Of a stretch of DNA of 64,000 nucleotides, positions 51,185 through 59,590 are shown piece by piece (within the stretch, counting starts at the first letter, position 1; each line of letters opens with the position of its first letter). The position numbers and the translations under genes were made by a program. Source of the DNA: Renibacterium sp043789415 (GTDB taxonomy: Bacteria; Actinomycetota; Actinomycetes; Actinomycetales; Micrococcaceae); assembly GCF_043789415.1 (NCBI RefSeq), contig NZ_JBDLLW010000001.1:372001-436000 (forward strand), read 5' to 3'. The notes under the pieces are model-generated. The model saw nothing but the letters and a program-made list of their open reading frames with translations. It was not told the DNA's origin and did not search any database.

Positions 51185-51664
51185 TCAGTCTTTTTTTAGC
51201 TCCGCTAAACGCCGCTGAACGGCACGCGGCACATAGTCGGAGACGTCACCGCCCAGCGAAGCCACTTCTTTGATCATGGTGGAGGACAGGTGCAAGTAGC
51301 GGGCCTCCCCCGCGAGGAAAATCGTCTCAACGCCGCTGAGCTGCCGATTCATCGTCGCCATCGGAACCTCGTAGTCGAAGTCAGAAGAGGATCTCAATCC
51401 TTTGACGATGGCGCTGGCCCCGCGTTGACGGCAATAGCTGGCCAGCAGTCCCTGCCCCATCGGCTCTATCACAATGCCCCGCAATGCGGCTAAGGTCTCC
51501 TGAGCCATGTCAAGGCGCTGCTCGAGGGTGAAGAGATAGTTCTTCGAATAGTTCGTCGAGATCGCCACGATCACCTCATCGAAGAGACCGGCGGCGCGCG
51601 CGATCACCTCGAGGTGTCCATTGTGGATCGGATCGAAAGATCCGGGGCAGACGGCTCGGCGCAT
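51185..51664 (-). CDS. coaD: Phosphopantetheine adenylyltransferase
   Basis: It makes dephospho-CoA from 4'-phosphopantetheine and ATP. The 159-residue length is standard. The nucleotidyltransferase motif is PGSFDPIHNGHLEVI at residues 8-22, with the distal LSSTMIKEVASLGGDVS motif near residue 128. The start MRRAVCPGSFDP is normal. In most relatives rsmD precedes it directly; here two plus-strand genes (51772-53729) separate them. Confidence 0.97.
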   Translation of the reverse strand: MRRAVCPGSFDPIHNGHLEVIARAAGLFDEVIVAISTNYSKNYLFTLEQRLDMAQETLAALRGIVIEPMGQGLLASYCRQRGASAIVKGLRSSSDFDYEVPMATMNRQLSGVETIFLAGEARYLHLSSTMIKEVASLGGDVSDYVPRAVQRRLAELKKD

Positions 51665-51771
51665 GCATTTAATCTATCCTCTCTTTACCGGCCTGCGCCG
51701 CTCCATCTCGCAATGTTGCAGAAAAGACTTCGCTTTCCACTGCTGGGCCGCTGAGTGATTAGGCTGGTGGG

Positions 51772-52968
51772 ATGAGCACACCGTGGCAGCGCACCGCTGA
51801 GGGCGCCAATCTGTTATCGGCGGACGGCGGCCTGGGTGTCACGATCTTCGAGGAGATCACGAACCTGGCCGGCAGCACCGGAGCAATCAACCTCGGACAG
51901 GGTTTTCCGGATCAGGACGGCCCAGAAGAGATCAAGGACCGAGTGCGGCAAGCCGTGCTCGATGGTGCGAATCAATACGCTCCGGGTAAGGGAATCGCCT
52001 CATTGCGTGAAGCGATCGCCCGGCATCAATCGCGTTTCTACGGATTGCAGGTCGACCCAGAGCAGGAAGTGCTGGTCACCACCGGCGCCACCGAGGCCAT
52101 TGCGGCCAGCATCCTGGCCTTCGCTTCTCCGGATGATGAAGTGCTGACCTTCGAACCGTTCTACGATTCCTATGGTGCGATGATCCGGCTCTCCGGCGCA
52201 CGGCACACCACCGTTGGGCTCTCAGCCCCTGGCTTCCAGCCAGATCTTGCAGAGCTCGAGGCCGCTTTCACGGCGCGTACCCGGATCGTGCTGCTCAATA
52301 ATCCGCACAATCCTTCCGGCGCAGTCTTCAGCCAGCAAGTTCTTGAGAAGATCGTCGAGCTAGCGAACCGTCACGACGCGCTGATCATCTCGGATGAGGT
52401 CTATGAGCACCTCACCTTCGGCATCGCCCATCAGCCGATCGCTGCCCTGCCCGGAGCCGCCGAGCGAACCATCACCATCTCTTCAGCGGGTAAGACCTTT
52501 TCTTTCACCGGCTGGAAGATCGGCTGGGCCTCTGGACCTGCTGAATTGATCGCCGCGGTGCGCACCGTCAAACAATTCCTCAGCTATTCCTCGGGCACAC
52601 CGTTTCAAGCAGCGATCGGCTGGGGACTGGACCAGGGGGATGACTTCTACCAGGGCATCGCCACAGCGCTACAAGAAAAGCGCGATGTGCTCGCCGCTGG
52701 ACTGCAACAAGCGGGGTTCGCAGTTTACCTGCCGCAGGGCAGCTACTTCGTCAACGCCGACGCAGCTCCGCTCGGGGTTCACGACGCCGCAGCATTGGCC
52801 CGCCGCCTTCCGGAACTGATCGGGGTGGCCGCCATCCCGATCTCGGTGTTCTGCCATCCGGAGGGAGCAAAGCGACATCAAAGCCTGTTGCGCTTCGCCT
52901 TCTGCAAGCGCCTTCCGGTGCTGCACGAGGCTTCTGAGAGGCTTTCGACGCTCAGGGACTTACTCTGA
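51772..52968 (+). CDS. Class I/II PLP-dependent aminotransferase
   Basis: The 398-residue product is of fold type I. The PLP lysine lies in ISSAGKTFSFTGWKIGW near residue 242. Other landmarks are NLGQGFPDQDGPEEI near residue 40, NNPHNPSGAVF near 180 and ISDEVYEHLTF near 207. It falls with the YbdL/kynurenine aminotransferase and actinobacterial DapC-like group, which act on methionine, kynurenine or N-succinyl-LL-diaminopimelate; sequence alone does not choose among them. ATG at 51772 precedes the typical PWQRTAEGANLLSADGGLGVT. The next gene begins 5 bp after its stop. Confidence 0.88.
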   Translation: MSTPWQRTAEGANLLSADGGLGVTIFEEITNLAGSTGAINLGQGFPDQDGPEEIKDRVRQAVLDGANQYAPGKGIASLREAIARHQSRFYGLQVDPEQEVLVTTGATEAIAASILAFASPDDEVLTFEPFYDSYGAMIRLSGARHTTVGLSAPGFQPDLAELEAAFTARTRIVLLNNPHNPSGAVFSQQVLEKIVELANRHDALIISDEVYEHLTFGIAHQPIAALPGAAERTITISSAGKTFSFTGWKIGWASGPAELIAAVRTVKQFLSYSSGTPFQAAIGWGLDQGDDFYQGIATALQEKRDVLAAGLQQAGFAVYLPQGSYFVNADAAPLGVHDAAALARRLPELIGVAAIPISVFCHPEGAKRHQSLLRFAFCKRLPVLHEASERLSTLRDLL

Positions 52969-52973
52969 AACGG

Positions 52974-53729
52974 ATGCTCAAGGGGCTTGGTGCGCACGCC
53001 GAGATCCGTCCCGATGAATTCGTTCCCGGTTCCTTCGTGCTGAGCGTGGCCGGAGCCGATCAATCGCAGGTCAATCTCGAGGATCCGGGAAATATTTTTT
53101 ACGAGTACTTGCGCCGGATGGCCACCGTGCTGGATCTCATCCGGCCCGCCGGAGAACCCCTCACGGTGCTGCACCTCGGTGCCGGCGCACTCACCCTGGC
53201 CCGCTATCTCGCGGTGCGGCGGCCAGGCTCGAAGCAACTCGCCGTTGAGCTGGAACGCGAGCTCCTGGATTTCGTCCTCGAGTATCTGCCGATGCCGGCT
53301 GGCAGCCGCTTGGAAACATTGATCGGAGACGCCAGGTGGGCGCTGCCGGAGCTGGCCGCTCAAGCCCCTTTCGACGCCGTCGTCTTGGATATTTTCTCCG
53401 GACCACAGGCTCCCGAGCACATTGCGACCGCGGAATTCTACGCCGAGGCCGCTGCCTTGCTCAGCCCATTCGGTGTGCTGCTGGTGAACGTGGGCGACGA
53501 ACCTGGTCTCAGCTTGGTACGCAGCCAGTGCAGAGCCTTGCGCTCCGTGCTGCCGGCCACTCTGCTGACCGGGGAAAGCGGAATGTTCAGCGGACGCTAC
53601 CCGGGTAATCTGATCCTGGCTGCCACTACCGGCACCAGCTGGCCAACCGAGATCAAGGAGCAGCTGCTGGCAGCCGGGCCGCACCCGTGCAAGGTGCTGG
53701 ACGGCGTCGATCTCGATCAATTCAGCTGA
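52974..53729 (+). CDS. Spermidine-synthase-like methyltransferase-fold protein
   Basis: The 251-residue product has a Rossmann-like fold: VLHLGAGALTLARYLAVRRPGSKQLAVELE (motif I, shown by VLHLGAGALTLARYLA), VLDIFSGPQAPEHI after strand 4, and LLVNVGDEPGL. The polyamine-synthase aspartate that binds the amine is replaced around DIFSG, as is usual in actinobacterial spermidine-synthase-like proteins of unknown role. It is cotranscribed with the aminotransferase upstream. Linkage to sulfur amino acid or S-adenosylmethionine metabolism is a guess from the pairing. Confidence 0.82.
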   Translation: MLKGLGAHAEIRPDEFVPGSFVLSVAGADQSQVNLEDPGNIFYEYLRRMATVLDLIRPAGEPLTVLHLGAGALTLARYLAVRRPGSKQLAVELERELLDFVLEYLPMPAGSRLETLIGDARWALPELAAQAPFDAVVLDIFSGPQAPEHIATAEFYAEAAALLSPFGVLLVNVGDEPGLSLVRSQCRALRSVLPATLLTGESGMFSGRYPGNLILAATTGTSWPTEIKEQLLAAGPHPCKVLDGVDLDQFS

Positions 53730-53783
53730 AGCCGATCAGTGGTGTCCTAGCCGCTCAGACAGCGTGTGACCACTCTTTATGTT

Positions 53784-53858
53784 CTCGGGTCCTGGGATCT
53801 CAGGCCTCGGGTTCTCGGGTCCTGTACTACCGGGTCCTGGGCTATCGGGTCCTGGGCT
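53784..53858. repeat. Five-copy 15-bp tandem repeat
   Basis: Five consecutive 15-mers at 53784, 53799, 53814, 53829 and 53844 follow the pattern NTCGGGTCCTGGGNT. The second copy is degenerate and the third varies at its end. The array occupies the convergent gap between the spermidine-synthase-like gene and rsmD. On the minus strand it would translate as QDP-type repeats, but no ribosome binding site supports a gene. Confidence 0.8.
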
Positions 53859-53885
53859 TTTCCACTGGACGCCGCGAGATCGACT

Positions 53886-54476
53886 TCATTCGGCACCGTC
53901 GCTGGGTGCAACGCCTTCAACGGGTTCAGCGAACCACAGCTTGGTCTCGCCGTAACCGCGTTCTGAAAAGCGTTCAAGTTCCGCTGGCCAGGCAGGCTCC
54001 GGACTGCGCGAAGAACGCTCGACCACCACGACGGCGCCAGCAGCGAGCTGCGGGCTCAGCAAGGTGAGCACCGTACTCAATTCAGTTTCGCTCAGAGGGT
54101 ACGGCGGATCCAGAAAGACCAGATCCCAGGGCCCAGCGGAACGTTGCAGCAGGGTTTCCACTTTGGCGCGGTGGACCGAGACGGCATCGTGCCTCAGCAG
54201 CTTATTGACCAGCTTGGCATTGCTCTGGCAGACCGCGGCAGCCTTAGCATCGCTCTCAACCAGTTCAACCCTCTGCGCTCCCCGGCTGGCGCTTTCGATT
54301 CCGAGCGACCCCGAACCGGCGTAGAGATCCAGCACTCGGGCGTCCTGCAGAACCTCCATCGCTTCGAGCCGGGAGAACAGCGCTTCCTTGACCCGGTCGG
54401 TGGTCGGCCTGGTACCGGAACCGGGTACTGAAGCGAGATGATGCCCGCCGGCGATCCCCGCGATGATCCTGCTCAT
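53886..54476 (-). CDS. rsmD: 16S rRNA (guanine966-N2)-methyltransferase
   Basis: The 196-residue S-adenosylmethionine-dependent enzyme has MSRIIAGIAGGHHLASVPGSGTRPT at the N-terminus (RIIAGxxxGxxL pattern), the cofactor loop VLDLYAGSGSLGIESASRGA and the catalytic LVFLDPPYPL. The end, after GYGETKLWFAEP, is a short variable tail. It starts 28 bp after the recG stop and belongs to the same operon. coaD, its usual partner, is 2.2 kb further on. Confidence 0.95.
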   Translation of the reverse strand: MSRIIAGIAGGHHLASVPGSGTRPTTDRVKEALFSRLEAMEVLQDARVLDLYAGSGSLGIESASRGAQRVELVESDAKAAAVCQSNAKLVNKLLRHDAVSVHRAKVETLLQRSAGPWDLVFLDPPYPLSETELSTVLTLLSPQLAAGAVVVVERSSRSPEPAWPAELERFSERGYGETKLWFAEPVEGVAPSDGAE

Positions 54477-54503
54477 TGAGTTCTCCGATCAGACGGGACA
54501 CCT

Positions 54504-56765
54504 TTAGCCGCGCTCAAGAAAGGCCTCCTTCTCCGGATTCAGTGAGATGTCTATCGCAGCCGCCAACTCGGGATGCTCCCTCAGCTCCGGATCCCGGAGC
54601 ACAATCGCCGAAGCATCGGCCCGGGCCCGCTCGATGATCTCCTCGTGCTCGACCACCCGGAGCAGCCGGAGCGTCGAACGCCCTCCCGACTGACTGGCCC
54701 CCAGAATATCGCCTTCCCGGCGTAGTTTGAGGTCCTCTTGAGATAGCGCGAATCCATCGGTCGTCGCAGCGACCGCATCCAGTCTGCGCCGAGAGGGATG
54801 CTCGGGCTCCAATTCGGTGACTAAGAGGGCGGTCCCCGGCAGTCCGCCTCGACCCACCCGGCCGCGCAATTGGTGAAGCTGCGAGATGCCGAAGCGATCG
54901 GCGTCCAGGATCACCATCAGCGTCGCATTGGGCACATCGACACCCACTTCGATCACCGTGGTGGAGACCAGGAGCTGAATCTCCCCTTCCGCGAAGTCAC
55001 GCATGATCGACGCCTTCTCAGCGGGGTCGAGCTTTCCGTGCAGCGCCTCGATTCGGCATCCCGCGAGCAGAGGCTCGCGACGCAGCTGGTCCAGCACCTC
55101 AACCACGGAGCTGAGTTCTCGCGGGTCCTGCCCGGCTTCGGCCTGACCTTGATCGAGCAGCAACGGTTCGTCTCCGCTGGGAGCCTCAACTCCCTCGGCT
55201 TCGCCGATCCGCGAGCACACCACGTAGACCTGGTGCCCGGCGTCGATCTCCTCTCGACTGCGCTGCCAGATCCGCTGCGCCCAGCCGGGGTTCTCCGCGA
55301 GTCCTACAACATGACTGGAGATCGGGGCGCGCCCAGCGGGTAGCTCCCTGAGCACCGAGGTCTCCAGATCTCCGAAGACGGTCATCGCCACCGTCCGGGG
55401 AATCGGGGTCGCCGTCATCACCAGCAGGTGCGGCGGCTGTGCCGCCTTGAGCCGTAAGGCATCTCGCTGTTCCACCCCGAAACGGTGCTGTTCGTCCACC
55501 ACTATCAGGCCCAGGTCGAAAAACTGCACCTGATCCGAGAGCAGCGCGTGGGTGCCGATGACGATGCCAGCCTCCCCTGAAGCGGCAGCGAGTAAGGCCT
55601 GTTTCTTGGCGGCCGTGTTCATGGTGCCGGTGAGCAACGCTACTTGGGTGCCCCCCTCGTAGCCACCGAGCATGCCGCCTTCGGCGAGCGGGCCCAAGGT
55701 GCGCCGGATCGATTGATAGTGCTGGGCGGCGAGCACTTCAGTGGGTGCGAGAAGGGCGGCCTGCCCACCGGAATCGATGACCTGCAACATAGCGCGCAAA
55801 GCCACCAGGGTCTTGCCTGAGCCCACCTCACCCTGCAAGAGCCTGTGCATCGGCCCGTGCCCCGGCCCACTTTGCTCTGGCCCACTTTGCCCCGGCCCAC
55901 CCTGAGCCGCCAGCTCACGGGAGATCTCCGCTCCGACGGTGAGTTGCCCGGCGGTAAGGGTGAATGGCAGCTCAGCGTCGAAAGCAGTCAGTAAACCATC
56001 CGGACGACCCGGACGGGCTACCGCGTATTGCGCCATGGTTTGAGCTCTGCGACGTGCCAACGCGGTTTGCAAGACCAGGGCTTCCTGGTAGCGGAATCGG
56101 GCTTGCGCGAGCTTCCACTGGCCGGGGTCTGCGGGACGGTGGATCATCCGATAGGAATCATCCAGGGCACCAAAACGCTCCCTGCGCACGATTTCTGCGG
56201 GAAGCGGGTCGCTTAGTTCGCCGAGATCAACCGCGTCGAGCAAAGCGGAAACGGCGTTGCCGATCTTCCAGCTGGGCAGCTTCGCGGTTGCGGGGTAGAC
56301 CGGAATAGGTGCCAAGGCGATTTGCTCATCGCTGCCGTCGTGGTCGAGCAGCACATAATCCGGGTTGGTCAGGGTGAGAGATCTGTTGAAGAAGCCCACC
56401 TTGCCGGAGAACATCGCCCGCACACCCGGACGTAATTCCTTCTCCGCTCGCCAGCCGTTGAAAAAACTGATTTTCAGTGAACCCGCTCCGCCCGCAGTGT
56501 CATCGGTGATCATCACGTCCGTGATGCTCCCCTTACGCTGCCGCATCCGGCGACTGCTAACACTGAGCACTCTAGCGATCAAGGTGACTTCTTCGTCGAA
56601 AGGCAGCCCGCTGATCGGCGTCAGCTCTCCCCGGTTGAGGTAGCGCCGCGGAAAGTAATTGAGCAATTCGGCAACAGTGCTCAGACCGAGATGCTTTTCA
56701 ATGGTGCTCGCAGAAGCCTTTCCCAGCAGTCGCTCCAGCGGCAGTGTTCCCTCAGTCGTCCGCAT
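54504..56765 (-). CDS. recG: ATP-dependent DNA helicase RecG
   Basis: It drives branch migration and fork reversal. The 753-residue product has an N-terminal wedge/OB region (LLNYFPRRYLNRGEL, VTLIARVLSVSS), Walker A GEVGSGKTLVALRAML near residue 316, the DEQH box VVDEQHRFGVEQRDAL, TATPIPRT, and a C-terminal helicase half with VSTTVIEVGVDVPNATLMV and QLRGRVGRGG. An insertion GGPGQSGPEQSGPGHGP lies just before Walker A, where homologues usually have a short linker; it is encoded by three 15-bp tandem units. It overlaps the DAK2 gene by 14 bp. Confidence 0.96.
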   Translation of the reverse strand: MRTTEGTLPLERLLGKASASTIEKHLGLSTVAELLNYFPRRYLNRGELTPISGLPFDEEVTLIARVLSVSSRRMRQRKGSITDVMITDDTAGGAGSLKISFFNGWRAEKELRPGVRAMFSGKVGFFNRSLTLTNPDYVLLDHDGSDEQIALAPIPVYPATAKLPSWKIGNAVSALLDAVDLGELSDPLPAEIVRRERFGALDDSYRMIHRPADPGQWKLAQARFRYQEALVLQTALARRRAQTMAQYAVARPGRPDGLLTAFDAELPFTLTAGQLTVGAEISRELAAQGGPGQSGPEQSGPGHGPMHRLLQGEVGSGKTLVALRAMLQVIDSGGQAALLAPTEVLAAQHYQSIRRTLGPLAEGGMLGGYEGGTQVALLTGTMNTAAKKQALLAAASGEAGIVIGTHALLSDQVQFFDLGLIVVDEQHRFGVEQRDALRLKAAQPPHLLVMTATPIPRTVAMTVFGDLETSVLRELPAGRAPISSHVVGLAENPGWAQRIWQRSREEIDAGHQVYVVCSRIGEAEGVEAPSGDEPLLLDQGQAEAGQDPRELSSVVEVLDQLRREPLLAGCRIEALHGKLDPAEKASIMRDFAEGEIQLLVSTTVIEVGVDVPNATLMVILDADRFGISQLHQLRGRVGRGGLPGTALLVTELEPEHPSRRRLDAVAATTDGFALSQEDLKLRREGDILGASQSGGRSTLRLLRVVEHEEIIERARADASAIVLRDPELREHPELAAAIDISLNPEKEAFLERG
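55864..55908. repeat. Three 15-bp tandem units within recG
   Basis: Units beginning GGCCCAC at 55864, 55879 and 55894 repeat every 15 bp with few changes, giving the protein repeat QSGPE/QSGPG in frame. Because 15 is a multiple of three, gain or loss of units would not break recG. Confidence 0.75.
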
Positions 56766-57732
56766 GATCGTGAGTCGCTGCGCGAAGTTCTGAGACCGTT
56801 ACATTGCTCGGCTCACCTAGTGCACGGATAGCGGTCAGCGTCGCCTCGGGCTCCGCAGCGTGCACATGGACCCTCCAGCGGTAGGTCTCTTGCGCTTCTG
56901 ACTCCACCATGGGGCTCATGATCACGGAGTTACCCAATTCGTCGAGCTTCATCCGCAGGCTCGCGGCGTCCAGAGGGGAGAGGCTGATCGTGCACATCAC
57001 CTCGACCCCTTCCACCACGGGCATTGATTCATGGATGTGCGTCTTGTGCACGTCGTAACCCGCCAAGCCGTCGAGCAGGTCTTTCTGTAACTCCTGATGC
57101 AGGATCACCGCGCGCAGGCTGTCCAGAATGAGCAGCAGGCCGACGCCGCCCGCGTCCACTACCTGAGCGCGCTCCAGTTCGCTGAGCTGATGTTCGGTTT
57201 TCACCACGCCGGCGAGGGCAGCCTCCACCGCGGCGTCCAAGGCGATGGAGAGGGCACGATTGCTGTCGTCGCCGCTCAATGCGTCATCGGCAGTGGCCGC
57301 ACCCTCGGCAGCGACCTCGAGGACCGAGAGCATGGTGCCTTGAATCGGGTCACTTAGAGCTGACCAAGCACGGATCTGGGCCCGTCGAAGCGCCGCGGCG
57401 AGCAAGGGCGCGTTCAGCCGAACCGCACCGTGCAGCGGCTCGGCCATCGCGGCGAGAAAGACGGCCAGCAAAGTGCCGGAGTTACCCCTGGCTTCTTCCA
57501 TCGCGGCCTGGGAAGCAGCGCTCAACAACACTCCGATATCGGAGCTGTCGTTCTCCTGGGCAGCGCGGTTGGCGGCGCGTATCGTCAAATAGAGGTTCGT
57601 CCCGGTGTCCCCGTCCGCCACCGGAAAAATATTGATCGCGTTGAGTCGATCACTGTGATTGCCCAGGGTCTCTTCACACCTGGCCAGCCAGCGCCGGATC
57701 GCTCCGGCATTGGCTGCGATCTTAATCTGCAA
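56752..57732 (-). CDS. DAK2 (DhaL) domain protein, short FakA-like form
   Basis: The 326-residue product has a DhaL nucleotide-binding domain in residues 1-200, with the Mg-binding aspartates in FPVADGDTGTNLYLTI near residue 37, and MEEARGNSGTLL. A second part (210-320, GYDVHKTHIHESMPVVEGVEVMC and VNVSEL-type ending) matches the middle domain of FakA. Full-length FakA-type proteins are about 550 residues with a further C-terminal domain. Here the frame ends and recG starts within it, so this is a short form. FakA phosphorylates fatty acids bound to FakB; whether this form does is unknown. It overlaps thiL by 11 bp. Confidence 0.85.
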   Translation of the reverse strand: MQIKIAANAGAIRRWLARCEETLGNHSDRLNAINIFPVADGDTGTNLYLTIRAANRAAQENDSSDIGVLLSAASQAAMEEARGNSGTLLAVFLAAMAEPLHGAVRLNAPLLAAALRRAQIRAWSALSDPIQGTMLSVLEVAAEGAATADDALSGDDSNRALSIALDAAVEAALAGVVKTEHQLSELERAQVVDAGGVGLLLILDSLRAVILHQELQKDLLDGLAGYDVHKTHIHESMPVVEGVEVMCTISLSPLDAASLRMKLDELGNSVIMSPMVESEAQETYRWRVHVHAAEPEATLTAIRALGEPSNVTVSELRAATHDHADD

Positions 57733-58825
57733 AATGATCCCATCCGACGGTATCGCTGCGTTGACCGCCCACCGTGACCCAAAGCTCGGGCTCGGCTGAT
57801 GCGGTGTCTGCTTTCGAGCGTACCGAGCCTATCGTAGTGAATCCAGGCGGTAGGGGGATGTCGCCCGGAAATGTGCATAACAATCCGTGATCTTCTCCTC
57901 CACTGAGCACCCAATCCCTCGCCTCGCAGCCCAGCAATTGTGCCGCAGAACTCAGCGGTTCGATGAAAGCCCGAAGTGCAAGAGGGTCCAGATCGATTAG
58001 CACACCACTCGCCTGAGCGAGCCGACCGGCGTCCCGAACCAGGCCATCGGAGATATCCAGCATGGCGGTCGCCCCGGCACGCGCCGCGAGCGGACCGAGG
58101 GAAAGCGGTGGCCTAGGGCAGCGGAAAGAGTTTACTAAGGCGAGCTGATCAGCGTTCAGCGACGACATCGGGTGCTCGCTCTCCAGCAACGCCCAGCCTG
58201 CCGCGGCTCGACCCAGCACTCCGCCGACAGCCAACTGGTTCCCCGCTGCACCACCGCTGCGTCGTAGCGGGCTCCGACCTTCCAGATCCCCCAGGACTGC
58301 GACGGTGATCACCAGTTCCCGGCCCGCGGAGAGATCGCCTCCGGCTACCGCGCAACGATCCGCGCCCAGCTCCCTGATCGCCTCGCTCAGCCCGCGAGCA
58401 AGATCCTTCACCCACTCCACCGAGGTCTGCGGCGGCATCGTGAGACTCACCACCAGCCCGCTGGGCACCGCCCCCATCGCATTGATATCGCTGAGGTTCT
58501 GCGCTGCAGCCTTCCAGCCCACGTCGAATCCCGTGGAGGAGTAGCCATTGTTCCAGGCCAAGCGAAAATCCTGGTCTTGGACCTGAGTGTCGATGGAGAT
58601 GACGGTCCTGCCATCCGGCGCGGCGATAATCGCGGCATCGTCCCCCGGCCCTAGTAGCAAAGATGAGGAACCGCTCAGCAGCGGAAAGATCTCAGCGAGC
58701 AGTTCCGCCTCGCTCAGTTGGCCGACTGTCTTGGCTCGATCCGCATGGCGTGGCTCGTCGAAGGTCTCCGGCTGATCGGCTGCGCCTGGCACTGCCGCCG
58801 ATAGATCACTTGTGTTTTCAGCCAT
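57722..58825 (-). CDS. thiL: Thiamine-monophosphate kinase
   Basis: It phosphorylates thiamine monophosphate to the active diphosphate cofactor, which aceE also needs. The 367-residue product has an N-terminal extension of about 40 variable residues before LSEAELLAEIFPLL. GPGDDAAIIAAPDGRTVISIDTQVQ supplies the metal-binding aspartates; FDVGWKAAAQNLSDINAMGA and CAVAGGDLSAG follow. The final parts AMLDISDGLVRDAGRLA and LSGGEDHGLLCTFP are typical. It is the first gene of thiL-DAK2-recG-rsmD, with overlaps between neighbours. Confidence 0.94.
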   Translation of the reverse strand: MAENTSDLSAAVPGAADQPETFDEPRHADRAKTVGQLSEAELLAEIFPLLSGSSSLLLGPGDDAAIIAAPDGRTVISIDTQVQDQDFRLAWNNGYSSTGFDVGWKAAAQNLSDINAMGAVPSGLVVSLTMPPQTSVEWVKDLARGLSEAIRELGADRCAVAGGDLSAGRELVITVAVLGDLEGRSPLRRSGGAAGNQLAVGGVLGRAAAGWALLESEHPMSSLNADQLALVNSFRCPRPPLSLGPLAARAGATAMLDISDGLVRDAGRLAQASGVLIDLDPLALRAFIEPLSSAAQLLGCEARDWVLSGGEDHGLLCTFPGDIPLPPGFTTIGSVRSKADTASAEPELWVTVGGQRSDTVGWDHFAD

Positions 58826-58921
58826 CTAACAACGGTAACCCTTCTCGCCGACAGTACTGAGCAGCCTCGCCTGTGGAGTCGACCGGCTGATGCTCCGGCG
58901 ATCTCGGCTAAGCTGAAAAGC

Positions 58922-59410
58922 ATGCGTCGCCGTCTGCTCCCCTTTGCTGCCTTTGCGATTCTGGGTGTGCTGCTGACTTCCTGTACCCCGGCGGTGGAGG
59001 TGGCACCGGCCAAGGATTCCGCCGATCCGTCCTGTGCACCGATGATGATTGCGCTGCCCGATACCCTGGCGGATGCGCCGCTCAGAGAAACCAGCTCACA
59101 GGGCACAGCGGCCTGGGGCAATCCCTCAGTGGTGGTCTTGCGTTGCGGGGTGACACCTCCGCCCAGAACCACCGCCGATTCCTGCCTCGGCGTGAACGGC
59201 ATCGACTGGCTAGTGAAGCAGAAGGACGATGTCTTCACTCTGACCACCTATGGCCGGATTCCGGCCACCGAAATACTGTTCAGTCAGAAGAACGTCGCTT
59301 CCAGCACGATCCTGCCTCAGCTAGCCGCCGCAATGGCCAAGATTCCGCAGAGCTACAAATGCGTAGGCCCCGGGGACGTCGCCTCTTCAGCAAGCCCCTC
59401 AGCCAAGTAG
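58922..59410 (+). CDS. DUF3515 family lipoprotein
   Basis: The 162-residue secreted protein has a basic start MRRRLLPFAAFAILGVLLTSC whose lipobox LLTSC places the acylated cysteine at residue 21. The mature domain contains CAPMMIALPDTLADAPLRET, WGNPSVVVLRCGVTPP and SCLGVNGIDWLV, with four cysteines likely forming disulfides. The family is actinobacterial, of unknown function, and is commonly found between ddl and thiL, as here. Confidence 0.9.
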   Translation: MRRRLLPFAAFAILGVLLTSCTPAVEVAPAKDSADPSCAPMMIALPDTLADAPLRETSSQGTAAWGNPSVVVLRCGVTPPPRTTADSCLGVNGIDWLVKQKDDVFTLTTYGRIPATEILFSQKNVASSTILPQLAAAMAKIPQSYKCVGPGDVASSASPSAK

Positions 59411-59480
59411 GGTACGACGCCGGAAGGCTGCGTCGGCGAGCACCTCGCCGAATAAGTGAGGGGCGGTAGCCGAAAGTAGG

Positions 59481-59546
59481 CCCCACTGAATCAACGATTC
59501 ACTGGGCAGGAACGTCTTACCCCACCAAAACCCGCATTCAGTGGGG
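59481..59546. repeat. Palindromic intergenic element, copy B
   Basis: A 66-bp block is bounded by 11-bp perfect inverted repeats CCCCACTGAAT and ATTCAGTGGGG. An inner pair CCCACTGAAT/ATTCACTGGG (one mismatch) makes alternative hairpins possible. It aligns end to end with copy A at 11076-11140. It lies in the convergent 180-bp gap between the DUF3515 gene and ddl. Confidence 0.65.
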
Positions 59547-59590
59547 AGGACTCCCCCAACCGAGCCTGCGAGGTTAGGGGCAAGACCGCG

